Source: Dillenia suffruticosa (lineage: Eukaryota > Streptophyta > Magnoliopsida > Dilleniales > Dilleniaceae). From it: a stretch of DNA of 64,000 bases. The DNA is taken from the NCBI GenBank assembly GCA_033439265.1, contig JAVTVX010000010.1, forward strand, positions 15,469,490 to 15,533,489. The letters are read 5' to 3'. Below the pieces are notes generated by a model. It was not told where the DNA came from. It did not search any database and saw only the letters and a list, made by a program, of their open reading frames with translations. The position numbers and the translations under genes were made by a program. Below, one piece after another: positions 34,401-47,700 of this stretch; positions within the stretch are counted from its first letter, which is position 1; each line of letters begins with the position of its first letter.

Positions 34401-37400
34401 TAAATGTGGTTGTGATTGTGGTGGGAAAATCAGAATTGGGCTAGTAGGCTGCCTCGTTTTATTTATTATTTGGGGGAGGGGGTTCGGAATCATAGGATAT
34501 CAGCATCATCAGTACCATGAGTAATGAAGTATTTGAGCTTCTGGTTAATGATTTAAGCTCAAAAGGATCACATCCAAAACTTGTTGGTAGCTTGAGCAAC
34601 AGTAGGTAACTTGAATAGGATTATTGTGTTTAGGTATTTGCTTCAATATCATAGGAGCAAAACTCCTTGATCATGTTCTAACCTACTTCTTTTAAAGATA
34701 TTGTTAAGCAGTATAATTTAATGAGGCATAACTAAGGTTTCAAATAAGCAGCAGATGAACGTGCTCCAACTGTTGCTTCGTGACATACATTATGGATGTT
34801 TGAATGGATGGAGTGCATTAGACTGTCAACTTCTTGGAGCTTTGTTTTGATATTTAAATTAATCTTTGCAAAAAATTTTGCAGGTGGGACTTCTCTTTCC
34901 ACCGTGGTTGCGTAGTTGAGCACCTTGATGGTCATACTGATATCATTCACAAGGAATTATATAGTGACTGGTCACCTTGGTTAGACTGCAAGCTTTTAGT
35001 TCATCATGATATTTCAAAGCTACCATTTTTAAGACTACTCATAACTACTTATTGATATCACAATTTGCAGGGGGATGAAAAGAAGAGATCTATTGATGAG
35101 ACGGTACTGGAGGAGAGAGGATGATGGAACATATGGTACCAGAACTTTGCATAAAGTTATATTTTAAAGTAGTTTTGGCTTACCAAGCTTGTTGATTCAG
35201 AAAGATTTGTTTTGAATTTTGCTGCAGTAATTCTTTATCACTCGGTCTTTCACAAGAAGTGCCCACCTCAGAAAGGATATGTCCGCGCTTGCCTTAAAAG
35301 TAATGTATGCTTAAGTCAAGTGTTGGAGGAAATTTTCTATTTCTGAAGTATCTTTTTTGTCTAAGGTTATAATATGACTTTCACATCTTTGGTCCTTTGA
35401 ACGGGTTCTTTAGATGGAAATTCCTGTTTTCATTTGTCATGCACTACAAGATATACTTGCTTTGGAATAGCTGTACTCTGACTGGACTAGCTTCTAATTT
35501 ATTTTTTTTTTTTTCCTTTTTTGGGTACAAGCGCATTGCCCTAGGTGAGGGGGATGGGGGCTTGAACTCTTGACCTCAGGTCAAGAGAGGAGGCCTTGGT
35601 TCCACCGGTTGTACTCTTGACCCGAAGGCCCTTGGTTGAATTTTTGTTTTTAAATATTATTATTCCATAATTGACTGTAGTCCACTGGTTCATCCATATG
35701 CCTGATACTATTGTTGATCTTGCGACTGTATCTCAGTATTTATGTTATTGTTAATGTTTTAAATGCATCGAAAATGTTGACATTTGATGAGCTAGTGAGT
35801 GCTGATCCTTCAGTAGACATGTTATTTAGATCTTTTTTTTTGGGGGGGGGGTTTAAGGGGAATAGAAGTTAAGCTTTTGATAATCAAACAGACAAAATAC
35901 ATCCCTGGTGTTTATGTTTTCACTGATAACTATTAAAATTTTCATTTCTTACTGTAGGCTTTGCATGCTTTGTCATTTTTTTCCTTTTCTAATGGAAATA
36001 TTCAGTACAGGTGGGGGGTATGTGATTTCACCTGTGAACCAGGGGAAACAATCAGTTGTAAAGCACATGCTTGCTATTGATTGGAAATTCTGGAAATCTT
36101 ATCTGAGAACATCTTCAGCCCGATCAATTACTGTCCGAATGCTTGGGAGGGTTGCAGGTACTCTTTTATCTTAAATATATACACTAAACTAACAGTATTA
36201 GATGACCTTCCCATTGTTTTGAATAGAAAATGTTTCCCTTTGTTCATAGTGCAAAAACTTCTGCAACCAACAAAGTCCCTGAAAAAATCTTGTACTTGCA
36301 GCATTGCGAGAGCTGTTTAGGACCAAGCAAGGAAACTATCCATCTTCTGATTGCTCGTCAGGAGAATTAACATGCAATTTTAGGTTGCCACAGAATGTAG
36401 ATGTCCAGGTTGAAGACCAATCACCACCAGAGAATGGCACAAGTGAGAAGGATCATTTAGAGGAAGAGGCGGTTAAAGCACCTTCTGAACATGCTAGTCT
36501 AGTGGGACTGAATGACGCAGCTGACGAATTCTTTGATGTTCCTGAACCATCAGATTGTGACCAACCAGAAAATGCTTGGCTTTCTGATTATGGGTCGGAA
36601 ATGTACACACAGGTGCTAGTTTTTTCTTCACCCACCCCAAAGGAACAAATAGAAAGTGTTGGTGGATAACATCTTGTTATGAGATAGAATCCTAAACTTG
36701 ATACAAGTAGATCATCCTTGCCCATTGTTAATTATAGATTTAGGTGGGAGAAATGAGTAAATTGGTTCCCAGCGGATTTTGTCCCCACTGATTTGTCTTT
36801 CAAGATCCTTTTCCTTCTGACTTTTGCTTTCTTGTTTTTCATTTATTGACTAATATGTTATCATTTCTCTATTTTATGGAATACTATGTCATTGTCTTCT
36901 TTTGAGATGTCTCATTTGGATTCATATGATGTTGGGAATTGCAGGATACACGTCCGAAATTATCAACTGCGGCTGGTTTTGTGAGAAAACTGCATGATCT
37001 TGCAGGTGAGTCGACTTAGGCAGTTATTTGAGCACCCTTCTGTGTATTTGTATATAAATGCCAATGTGGTGCTGACTTATGATTGCCTCTCTCATCACTC
37101 TGTTTCTGTTGTAGCAGTGCAGAAGAAGGGTTACATTGACTTGCAAGAGATGGCAAGAGAAGATAGTGTTTGCTGCTGCTATGGGACCACTCTTCCAAAG
37201 GATCCAATGTGTACACTTCCCTGCAGTTGGACAGCAGCCGATCCCTCTACATTTCTAATTCGTAGCAAGAGTTATCTACAAGACCGTCAAAAGGTAACCC
37301 CACGTAGGTGACTCTATTTGGCATGTAGAAATGGAAAATCATCATTAGTCTGGAGATTAGAAGTTAAATCCTTTTCTAGATAATGCAACCAGATGGTTGG

Positions 37401-39683
37401 AATCAATGAAAATAAATGTAGAGTTTCCTTTATGAGGAAAAAACTTTTTCCCACATTCAAGAAAAGAACAATGCTGCATTTCTAGATGAACAAGAGGTGG
37501 TTTTATTTTTATTTTTATTTTTATTTCTTTTTTTTGTTTTTAGCCCCAGGGGGTGGGGGGATTTGGGTTATTTGCTTCAAATAATTGATTCTGATATATC
37601 ATTATGGTTCGCTCCTGCAAGGATCTTACTTGAGACTTTACCACCGGCATGCCCTAGAGACTTTGGTTCTTGGCTTATTTTACCAGAATCTTTCCAAGAT
37701 TGGCTTCTTTAAGTGATGCTGTTGTAGCATCTGAGACTCAAAATCAAAGGGAATAGAAGTGTAGAAGTGGTTCCTGTGGATTCTAATGCCATTTTACTTT
37801 TCCTGTCTTGCCATCAGATTAAAGCAAACCGCACATTGATGCAAATGGTGGCTGCAGATTGGCTTAAATCTGACAAGAGAGAAGATGATCTAGCTGGCCG
37901 TCCCGGGAGTGTTGTTCAGGTTGAGTTGGGAAAATTTCTTCTTCTTCTTCTTGGCAATGCACCTAAAGTTTTTGGTCTAAAAGGTAATACAAGCTAAAAG
38001 AAAGAGTTCTGACAAGCTATCTCATGCAGAAATATGCAGCTCAAGGTGGTCCTGAATTCTTCTTCATCATAAATATACAAGTTCAGTCTTTTTCAAAGTC
38101 AATCCTTTTAGTTGTTTTTAATATGATTTCTCTAAGTATCAAAGCATAAAATTACCGCAAAATTTACCAGGTCCCAGGTTCAACAACGTATAGTCTTGCT
38201 CTCTATTATATGATGAGTACTCCTCTAGAAGACGTGCCTTTACTGGAGAGTTTTGTCAAAGGTGATGATGCATTCAGGAACTCCAGGTTTAAGCTCATAC
38301 CTTACATATCAAAGGTAGGTATAGCATTCTACATATATTTGCATTTGACAATATCTAGGCCACAACCAAACCCCCCCCCCAGGGGCAGGTATGTGCGGGT
38401 GCACAAAGACCAGATCTCCTTTGGAGATTTGTTTTGTTATATACTCAGGTCTATTAATCTATCATAGGATTATAAATGGATCTGCTTGATATGACAATTG
38501 GACAATGTGTTTTATCGTTCAATTTTGATTTGATATGCTGACAAATTGAATATGGTACTAGTTTTTTTCTTTTTGCTTTTTTTCCCCACTAATTCCATCA
38601 TTGGTTATCCTTTCTTTGGTTGGGATTTGTTTATCTCTGTGGTTGGTGATGCAGCTGGTTAAAATGAATTGTGCTCTCCTAAAGTTTATTCATGTCATTT
38701 CTCCTTCTGGTGTTATGTATATGATTGATGGGTTGTTTCTACAGGGCTCATGGATAGTCAAGCAAAGTGTTGGAAAGAAGGCATGCCTGATTGGTCAAGC
38801 TCTTGAAATGAATTATTTTTGCGGAAGTAACTACATTGAGGTATTATACAGTGCATTGAATTTTCTAGCTTGTCATGAAATTATGTGTGTAGATCAATGT
38901 GGGTGCTGGGTATACCGTAATGAATAATATCATGCCTTTTGATATGATTGATTGCAATTGACTGAACATAGGATAAAACAAGTGGCATAAAAACACAAAG
39001 GAGTTACCCTGATCAAATATTATATTTGATCACTGCATATGCTCCTTGTAGGCAGGTGGACGCACAATGGGGCTTCGGGGGGCAGCTGCCTCCATGGAGA
39101 TTTGGGGGAAAAAATATTAATATGCACACTTTCGGTGGCATTTCAAAAAGAAAAAATGCGACTAAAAGTCTCACACTAGAAGTCGTATAATTACTGCCAA
39201 AGGTCATAAAATGTCACTAAAATTCTTTAAAATGCTGTTTGTTATTGAAAAATTATACTACCCCTCCCCTAGTCATCCTGCTTGTTGTCGGCATGTTGTA
39301 GTTGACTGCCCAAGATAAATTTCTTGTTTTACCCCTGCTCATAGGCTTGCCAATTTCAACTTGTTACTCAAATTTTCAGCTAGGTGTTGATATTGGCTCA
39401 TCAACTGTTGCTCGAGGGGTTGTTGGCCTTGTTCTTGGCTACCTTACCAACTTGGTTATTGAGATGGCATTCTTGATTCAGGTAAGCAAACGGGCTACAC
39501 ATATGGAATTATTAATTCCGTTTTTGATGTTACATCATGTGGTGAAAATTTGTGGTCGGTTCCGAACACTAATCCATGGTTTGCATGCAGGCTAACACAC
39601 ACGAGGAACTTCCAGAATACCTTATAGGAACATGTCGCCTTAACCATCTGGATGCCTCAGAAGCAGTTCTGGTACCACAATGA
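31450..39683 (+). CDS. EDR2L: EDR2-like PH-START-DUF1336 lipid-binding protein, 725 aa
   Basis: Twenty-one coding exons: 31450-31575, 32648-32722, 32817-32870, 32960-33025, 33111-33172, 33313-33443, 33516-33562, 33638-33738, 34884-34979, 35071-35135, 35228-35299, 36011-36157, 36302-36612, 36945-37005, 37118-37293, 37818-37919, 38030-38080, 38171-38314, 38745-38840, 39380-39481 and 39591-39683. Total is 2178 nt in phase. Exons 1-4 encode a PH domain (1-107, MEGWLYLIRSNRIGYQYSRK). Residues about 160-347 form a START-type lipid-binding domain (FRTLMSLGPSRSEWDFSFH, GGYVISPVNQG). An acidic linker (348-451) follows, then a C-terminal DUF1336/EDR2_C domain to the end (CCCYGTTLPKDP, LVIEMAFLIQ, PEYLIGTCRLNHLD). 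An in-frame TGA at 31444-31446 fixes the start. Arabidopsis EDR2 binds PI4P and negatively regulates powdery-mildew defence; this gene matches the At2g28320-type paralogue, whose role is less clear. Donors of exons 1, 2 and 17 are weak but give family-consistent joins. Confidence 0.93.
35502..35645 (-). mobile_element. tRNA-derived SINE in EDR2-like intron 11, minus strand
   Basis: The minus strand reads an A-box-like stretch near GTCAAGAGTACAACCGGTGG, then a B-box-like GAGTTCAAGCCC, then TTGTACCC followed by poly(A), seen as the T tract at 35502-35522. It contains a near-perfect palindrome, CTCTTGACCTCAGGTCAAGAG broken only at its centre (about 35567-35587). The insertion is in the direction opposite to the host gene. 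Confidence 0.6.
37497..37527. repeat. TTTTTA hexamer run in EDR2-like intron 15
   Basis: About four units of TTTTTA are followed by a T run. Confidence 0.7.
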
Positions 39684-41080
39684 TCGCTTATTTAGGTCGT
39701 ATGGTTATAATGATTTTGACTTTTAATCTAGGATCTGGCCTGGCTTATGCATTAGAACCCGATACAGTGAAGGTATTGAAAATTTGCTTGTTCATGTTCT
39801 ACAGACGCCTGACGTTCTTTTATTAGATAAAATTCAAGTGGTTAGTGATTCATTTTACGTGGAAAATTATAAGGTCTGTTAATACATTTTTTTGTAAAGA
39901 TGGTCTCTCAAATTTCAAGTCCTTTGCTTGTTTTCTAGATGTTTTAGCATGTTTCGAGTATTACCCATTGGTGTTGGGCAATCTAATTTGGATCGGAAAC
40001 AGTTCCAAGGAAGTAAGCCTATTGGAGAATTTTGAAATTAGCTTTCAGAACGCATGGTAAAGCTTAAAGGGGAAAGGGGCGAAATACTTTCCTCTTTGAA
40101 TTTTTGCTCCCTGTGTGAGTTATTTCAGCTCCATGTGTGTTTGATAAATGATTTTTTTTCCCTTTAAAAGTTTTAGGTGGGGTAAATATTTTAGTCAGAG
40201 GTAGGATAAAGGGTAAGGAAAAAAAAAAAAAAAAGTAAAAGATGGACATAAATATATAAAATATGAAAAAATTTATGTTTTCTTTTCTTTTTTGGACAAT
40301 TTTTTTCCCTTTCTTCCTCTCTTGAGAAAATAATAATGAAAAATATGATTTTTTTTTAATTTATTAACATTAGGTGAAAGAATAATAATTATGAAAAATT
40401 AATCTTGGTTTAATTATTTATTTGAAATTTTTGTCCTCAAAGAAAGATGTAGTTTTTCTTTTTTAAAAAAATAAAACTTCAAGATTAGTCATATGTATGG
40501 TGACAATTACCATATAATAAAATTATAGTTATAATTAATCTTGTTATTTTAGCAATTAATTACTTTACTTTAGCTTCATTGTTCAACAAAATATAATCAG
40601 GCTAAGGTTGATACCGGTTCAGCCTACACCTTTTCCCACCCAAAAAAAAAAAAAAAAAAAAATACAGAGAGAGAGAGAGAGATGGAGGGAAAGAGTAATC
40701 CTTTTGCGGAAATACCTTCTTGAATGAGGATATCCTTGGCCATTGGATTTGGGAACCCTGTTTCAATGGGCGGAACAGAAAGTGCGGGGTTCCTCCAATG
40801 TCCAATTAATTAATCGCACTACGAGTCCATTGGTGGGTGCGGGCCCCACATTACGGCCCATAGGCTGCGGAGTGTCCCTTAGACCGATGAAACGGCGACG
40901 TCAGATTAATCGATGCGTCAAAAAAGGCACAGCGAGGATCTTCCCGTAAATTCACTTGGAAGATCGTGAAAACTTGGAATGGAAAGTTGGAACCACTTTC
41001 AACGGTCGGCTGCATTTCACGATAATCTCCGACCTCCGACGGCGAAGAGCTTTTAACGCTTCCCCTTGATTTTACCATCT
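39684..41080. other. Intergenic region between EDR2-like and TPST genes
   Basis: The first part is the EDR2-like 3' UTR (no canonical AATAAA seen) and AT-rich spacer with A/T homopolymers (40219-40235, 40640-40662). A short GA run follows at 40666-40681. No gene is recognisable. Confidence 0.55.
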
Positions 41081-41346
41081 TACCCTTCTCTCTCTCTCTC
41101 ACTCTCCGTGACCAATTTCAATTTCTTTTTTTATGCTCCACCGATCGTTATCGTCGTGACTAATTCGGATATGCGGTGACCCGTATGAGGAAGCTATCCT
41201 TCCAACGTATTCTGTTCGATGCTCAAACCGCGAGTACTACCGATCTCAATTTCGGTAAAACCCTAGTCTCCCAAATCAAATCGTCCATTACAGGAGCCAG
41301 AATATCCCTCGCGGGAAACGTTGTTTACGAATTTGTCGACTCCATG
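40800..41346 (+). promoter_or_regulatory. Proximal promoter and first leader exon of TPST
   Basis: A GC-richer block carries GGGCCC and GGCCCA (about 40838-40861), the site-II/TCP-binding type element common in promoters of housekeeping plant genes, and a short CT run at 41089-41102. A transcript beginning near there could include a leader exon ending at 41346 before GTAAGT. That exon contains an AAACCCTAG telo-box-like string near 41259 and an ATG frame starting at 41185 that runs open to the donor. Confidence 0.4.
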
Positions 41347-41792
41347 GTAAGTACTTAGGACCCGATTTGAAGTGAAGATTTTAGTGAGAGAGAAATTGCG
41401 TCTCATTGCCCCAGTTTGAGGCAATTTTGGTTTGCGGGTGGGACCTTCACCCTTACCTTCGCCCTCTTCTGTTTCTATCGAAGCGTGAGTTTGTCCGGTG
41501 AAGTTCCAACACTGTTCGAGGAATTTATGAGTACGAGATCTCTCCATCCCATACACCAGGTCTGCTCTCGCTCTCGTCATTTTCTTTCCTTTTCTTTCTA
41601 TTTATGTGGATTTAATTCCTTCTCTGCTTATCTCACGTTTAAATCTCCCACCCCTTTTGTTCTAGGTAGTGCCTCCCTTTTAGGTTTTGATTCCTGCATT
41701 TTGGTTTTAGGGTTTTAGCCAAGGTTATAAATTCTGATGGGTTGGTTTTGTTGTTAATCCTTAGGCATCTGATTTTGGCAGCAGCACTTTAG

Positions 41793-44700
41793 ATGGATCA
41801 TGCTCTCAAATTTCCCCTGTTGCTGATTCTTCTTCTTTTTCACCTGGGTATGTATAATTGCTCTTTATTTTTATTCGTGTTGAACTCATTTGTCGAATAG
41901 AAAGGTCTTTCTCTCCGTTTAGAAGTTGATTGTGTTCTTTTCTACAAGTATAAATTGTGTTTTGGTCTATAACAGCATTAGACATTCTATTTTGTTCAGA
42001 TTTTACGACTGTTAGTGCAAATTCAATCAGCCATACCAATTTTGGGCATTGTGAGAAAATTGTGAAAAAGTGGGCATCGTCTTCCTCCCAAGATTTACAA
42101 GTTAATGACAACAAGCATAACCTCCGGGATTTGCTCTTCTTTTTGCACGTGCCTAGAACCGGAGGGCGCACTTATTTCCATTGGTAACTTCCCTCGTACA
42201 ACTTGGATTACTTGAGAGTGAGATCGTGGCCTATTAGGTCTTCAAAATAATAAGCACTCCCCTTGTTTTTGCTTCAATCGTATTTGCAGCTTTTTGAAAA
42301 AGTTGTACTCCCGCAGTCTGGAATGTCCTCGTTCTTATGATAAACTACGTTTTGATCCCAGGTATCATTTTCTTGTTTTCATTTATTCTACAACAATAAC
42401 AACAAGCTGGATCTTAATTACAATATTTGAGATCGACCGTTTGAGAGACAAATTTGAAAAATATAGAGAGAAGAGAAATGAAATAAAAAAAATATATATA
42501 TATATATATAATGAAATAAAAATAAAACAAAATAAAATAAAAAGTAAGTAAATAAATCAATAAATAAATATTTAAAATATATTGATTTAATTTATGCGGA
42601 TTCTTCTACGCTATCCATTCCTATTCAAGACAATTTCATTTTCTAAACCCTAAATTTTCATGTCTTTATGAATAACTTGCATCCACGTTTTCAGCGGCCT
42701 ACCTTTACGTTTTACTAGATCTCTTATATTTAAGTTCTCGGTTCTCCTAACCGGTGTATTTTTGGGTCCTTTTTGCACATGCTCGAACCACCTCAAACAG
42801 TTGTTTTCATTTATTCTAATTGCATATATGTTCCTGTTTATTTTTTTGGTCCTAATCCATGGTTCTTGTATATAGTTTGCAAATTGTGATTTATTGTTTG
42901 CAAGCTTGCTTCAAATTTACAACCAATCATATACTTTGGCTCTCTAAGGCACTCTAAATGGAGTGACATTGGCTTTTTATGTAGCATACGGAATTGCAGA
43001 TTGTTGGCAACCCATGATGATTACAGTTTTATATCTAAACTTCCCAAGGAGAAAACATCAGTGGTGACGATACTTAGGGACCCAAGTGAGCGTGTCTTAA
43101 GCACTTATGAATTCTCTATAGAGGTAGCAGCTAGGTTTTTGGTGCATCCAAACTTAACCTCTGCCACTAGAATGGCTGGACGCATACGGTCAAAGAACAA
43201 ACAAGTCAGCACACTAGATATTTGGCCATGGAAGTATTTGGTTCCATGGATGAGGGAGGACCTCTTTGCTCGGGTATGTTAGTGTTAACACCCACTTGGT
43301 GAATGCGTTTCTTATTTCTTTTAGTTGTTTGATTGTTGCTTTAATTATGTGCTCCTATATATATTTGGTGTACAGAGAGATGCTAGAAAAATTGGGATTT
43401 CGAATCATCAGCAAAGGAATAATTCATATGATATGGAAGATTTTGTAATGCCATTACATGAATATATCAATGATCCTGTGGCTAGGGACATCATTCACAA
43501 TGGTGCCACATTCCAGGTACTGTAATCTAAGGCCTTGATGTTCAACTAGTTGTTTGTAGTGTCTTAAATGTCTGCCTTTACCTTGGATTCTCTAACGATG
43601 GTTTTATTCTTCTAATATATTTGATTAAAAAAAAAAAAAAACTCATTTAATCACTTACATAAATCGTGGTTTGGAGAAGTTATATTGCAGTAAATCTTGG
43701 TTGGTGTAGTCATTTCATTGCCAACTATTTTCTTGTCTGTACATTTTATGCTCTCATATAAGTGATTACAACCTCAACAAATTCAGAAGTCCAAATGCCA
43801 TTTTTCTTTGCCCCATAATTATGTTATCCATTTAAGTTAATATCCTAAATTTAATTAGACTAAAATTGGGTAAACTGTAGCAACAAATAATATTTCACGA
43901 TAGACAATGGAAATTCACAGAAGTACTTGGCCTCTCAGGAGCTCTGTATCACTGGTCTGTAGATAAGAGATGAAGCTTTTGCAAGTTATAAATAATTTAC
44001 TGTGTAATTATTCCCAAGTAAATGCTGTGTTTTGTAATACTGGTTTTGTGTTGATGTTTGTGTTGCAAAAGTCAAGTTCATATATTGATTTCAAACTGGC
44101 TTTTGACAGGTTGCAGGACTAACAAACAACTCATATTTACCCGAATCACATGAAGTGCGCCATTGTGTACAGAGGTATCAGTCCCTTGGTGCATATGTAC
44201 TTGAAGTTGCTAAAGTAAGGATAACAATCTTTCCAAGTTTTATGTGATCTAGGGTCATGAAACAATCTTGTTTCTTTGACAATGCTTCTAACCTCATGGC
44301 AGCTATACCTTGAAAATATTGCAGAGGAGGTTGGATGATATGCTCTATGTTGGACTAACAGAGCAACACAGAGAATCTGCAACCTTGTTTTGGGATGTAG
44401 TTGGTTCCCAGGTGATCTCCCAGTTGATAGAGCTGAGCTCTCAGATGGAGCATGCATATTTCAATAAAACGGGTTAGTGGCATTTAGAGTTTTTCTCTAT
44501 TTATGTTTTACCTTTAGTTTACCCTTCGATTTTCAGTATGTGGTTTGTGCAATTCAGACCACAATTGCCTGTGGGGATGGGGTTCAAAGTAGAAATATGT
44601 ACTATACTGAAAATGCAATATGACCATGACCATGTTTGACTATCTAATACTGCTCACTTCCTATGGTTTTCACATTTTCTCTTCACATTGTTCTTCACTT

Positions 44701-47700
44701 AAGTAATAGCACTGTCCAAGTAGCTTGTTAGTCATGGTGGCCCAACATAGTCACAGGGGGATGGGAAGCTTGTAAGTTTAAGTTCAGACCTGGGTTTGTT
44801 GTTTAAAAGATGTCAAGGCAATACAATATAATCAATTTTTTAGCTTGCCTAAGGCGTATCACTCGAGTGAAGAAATCTTGGCCATAGAAGGGTGGACCCT
44901 ACTTGGGATCAAAATTTGGGATGATGTGCCTGCCTGTGTTTTTGCTTTAGGATTTCTAGTTTTATGGTTGTGATTTCTGGTGATTATTGGATTTTGGCTC
45001 TTGTCAATGATTTGAGAAACCCCGCTCTACACAATCTTCATCTAGGTTATTGCTTCTATGTGATTGACATCTAGAATTGGTCATTTATTTGCTTTGTTTT
45101 GGACAATTTTATGATCATATATCATTTAGAAGCCCATTGTGGACTCAATTGATCATCTCAATGTTGGATATCTCGTCTGGCATTCTGTATCCAAGGGCCA
45201 TTTGTTTGTTGTTCTCAGCGACATGCTGTGCTGTGTAATTTGACTTTCATATTAGAAGTTTAATTATTGGATTCATATGACAAAACTTGTGGAAGTTGAT
45301 TAACCATTGAATGTTTATTGAGGGGTACTAGATGAAATTGGCATGCAAATGTCATTTGAGTTGCATTGATTTACTCACATGTGATACCATTGAAAGAGTC
45401 AGACAAGTTGCATCATAATCACATGTTGCAGTGTTGCATTTGACAAAATATGCATGTGATGAAGTTAGGTTGTGAAAGTGTGCCTTTTCATCACTCATTT
45501 CTGTTTTCTGCAGGACAGAGACCATCATTTTCAACTTCTTCTCATGGGAGCAGTTACCATGGGGTAAGTGTAAGACACTACACACTTCCGCAAAGTGGTA
45601 AGCTGTGAATGTATAACCGAAAATCAGTCACTTGTTTATAATTTTTTGAACTGCAGAATAGCTCCATAAATAAAAAAGAATCCGGACTTGACTCTTTGAT
45701 TCATCAGGAAACAAATGAAACAGTAAGTCTGCAGACTTGCCACTCCTTGTATAAGATTCTGGTTCGGTTCATTTTTGCAAATTTTGGGAGGTGCTTTTCC
45801 CCTTGAAAAAGAAACTAAGAGCCTCAGATTTTCACTGCAGATGACTGTGGAAGACTTAATGGAAACTTATGAAACCTGTATTTCTACTTTGCGCAAAAGT
45901 CATGCAACCCGCCGAGCTGCTTCATTGAAGCATATTTCCCCTGTAAAATTTTCAAAGGAGGTATGTCGGCATGAGTTCTTTCCAATACTAGTTATTGTCG
46001 TGATGTTTTGCTTTTATTGTTCATATCATTGTTGATGTATTTAATTCATTCACTTTTTATTGGTATTTTGGTTGTTCCTCGATTTTCGACATTGTTGCAA
46101 GCATCTTAATTTGCTCACACCAATCCACGTCTGAAAAGTTCCAAGGTATGAATAGCAGCTTTGGTTGAACTAATCCTGTTTGGGAAAATATATTCTCTCC
46201 TTATGATTTAAAGTAGGCTAAATAATCCCATCGCTGTGTGCTGTGTCAGTGCCAATCCCACCTGTTATCATTCCTACAGGAAGTACTCACTGCCTGTAAG
46301 CCAAAAGGTATTGAGTTATAACCTTCAAAAACTACCAAATGGAAAGGGGGCATTGGAGAACCCAAAAGGGGTTTAAGCTCCTGAAAGTGAACATTTGTGA
46401 TGGTGGGGGCCTGATCAGCAGATAATAGAAGGGTTAAGCTACCCAAGTTAAATCACTAGGAGATAATTTGATTTTATGCAAATTTCATGGCCCTTAATGA
46501 CTTAAATCCTAAAATAGTAGGAACAAGGAAAAAAAAGGAGGATTGTTGCCAGCTTAGTCGCTGAAGTTCCTGTGCTGGATGAAAGATTGCAACTTTTATT
46601 TTAGTTAAAATATTTTGTGATTGAGCTCACTGTCACTGCTGATCCAGAATTGGCTTATTAACTGTGGCAGACAAATTGGTTCAAGATCACGTAAAGCTTT
46701 CATGTGTACATATTCTGGCCTGCAGAAAATGGTGGGACTAAAACTAATCGGGCAAGTGTCATATATTTGATTGGATGAGAGTATCGAAATTACTAATGTT
46801 TATAGATGTGAAAAAAGAATGAGGAAGATATGCATGCATGTTTATATATTTGTGGCCGAGTTTTCTTATTTTTCCAGTTTGATGCTTGTGTAATGTGAAT
46901 GGCAGCATAAAAGAGTAGGGTTCTTTTTTTTTTATGGTTGGGGCGGGGGGGGGGGGGGATTGGTTAGAGTGTTGAATCGTGGCTCACTAGATAAATGCAT
47001 TATAGGCATTGATAAAGGACAAGAAAGGCATTTTCTTTTCACAAGTTTACCTCATTAATAATTCCTTGTATTTCCAAGTTGCCCACTTATAGCCATTGTT
47101 TGAACCAAGAAAACCATACATTATCTAAACCTCGCTCTTAAATGGTATACTGTGGAGATCTTATGGTATTGGATCTTTTCTTTGTTCAATTTTTCTTCCA
47201 AGGATATGGATTGGAAATTTTCTTTTTGTTTCTCTGCTTTTGTTATCTAAATGGACGGTTATGGTTAAATAAATTCGATGCTGGTGGCTTTGTTGATGAT
47301 TTATCTGGCTTTAGGATTGGGGTCGGTAGGGAGCCTGGATGGGATAAATATTAAGCATTTTATTCTATTAATCAGCTCATGAATATTGTTGTAGGCACGC
47401 CATCAAATTCTTCATGCAGTTCTCCAGCAGATAATATCACTTAACAGGCTTGATGTCGAGCTCTATAAGCATGCTCAGGAGATTTTTGCAAAACAACAAA
47501 AATATGCATCTCAGAAGATGGCTGCCTTGGTGAGTTTCATGATATATTCCAGTCCTAAATAGAAATACTCAAAAATGGTCTCCTTTATTTTTTGATGGTA
47601 TGGTCAGATCATGCTCACTGCCATTATATGCATTAAACATGATTGGTAAGGAATAAAGAGTTTTTTTATTTCATAAGGAACAAAGAATGAATCGGCTATT

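Noticed and set aside
41416..41560. Hydrophobic-start open stretch before TPST, as a possible TPST N-terminus
   Set aside because: The real signal peptide is encoded at 41793-41847 and has an in-frame stop directly before its ATG, so this stretch cannot extend TPST in frame. I treat it as leader or leader intron.
44735..44820. Possible plus-strand SINE in TPST intron 7
   Set aside because: A B-box-like GTTTAAGTTCAGACC is present but there is no poly(A) tail and no clear A box; too weak to annotate.
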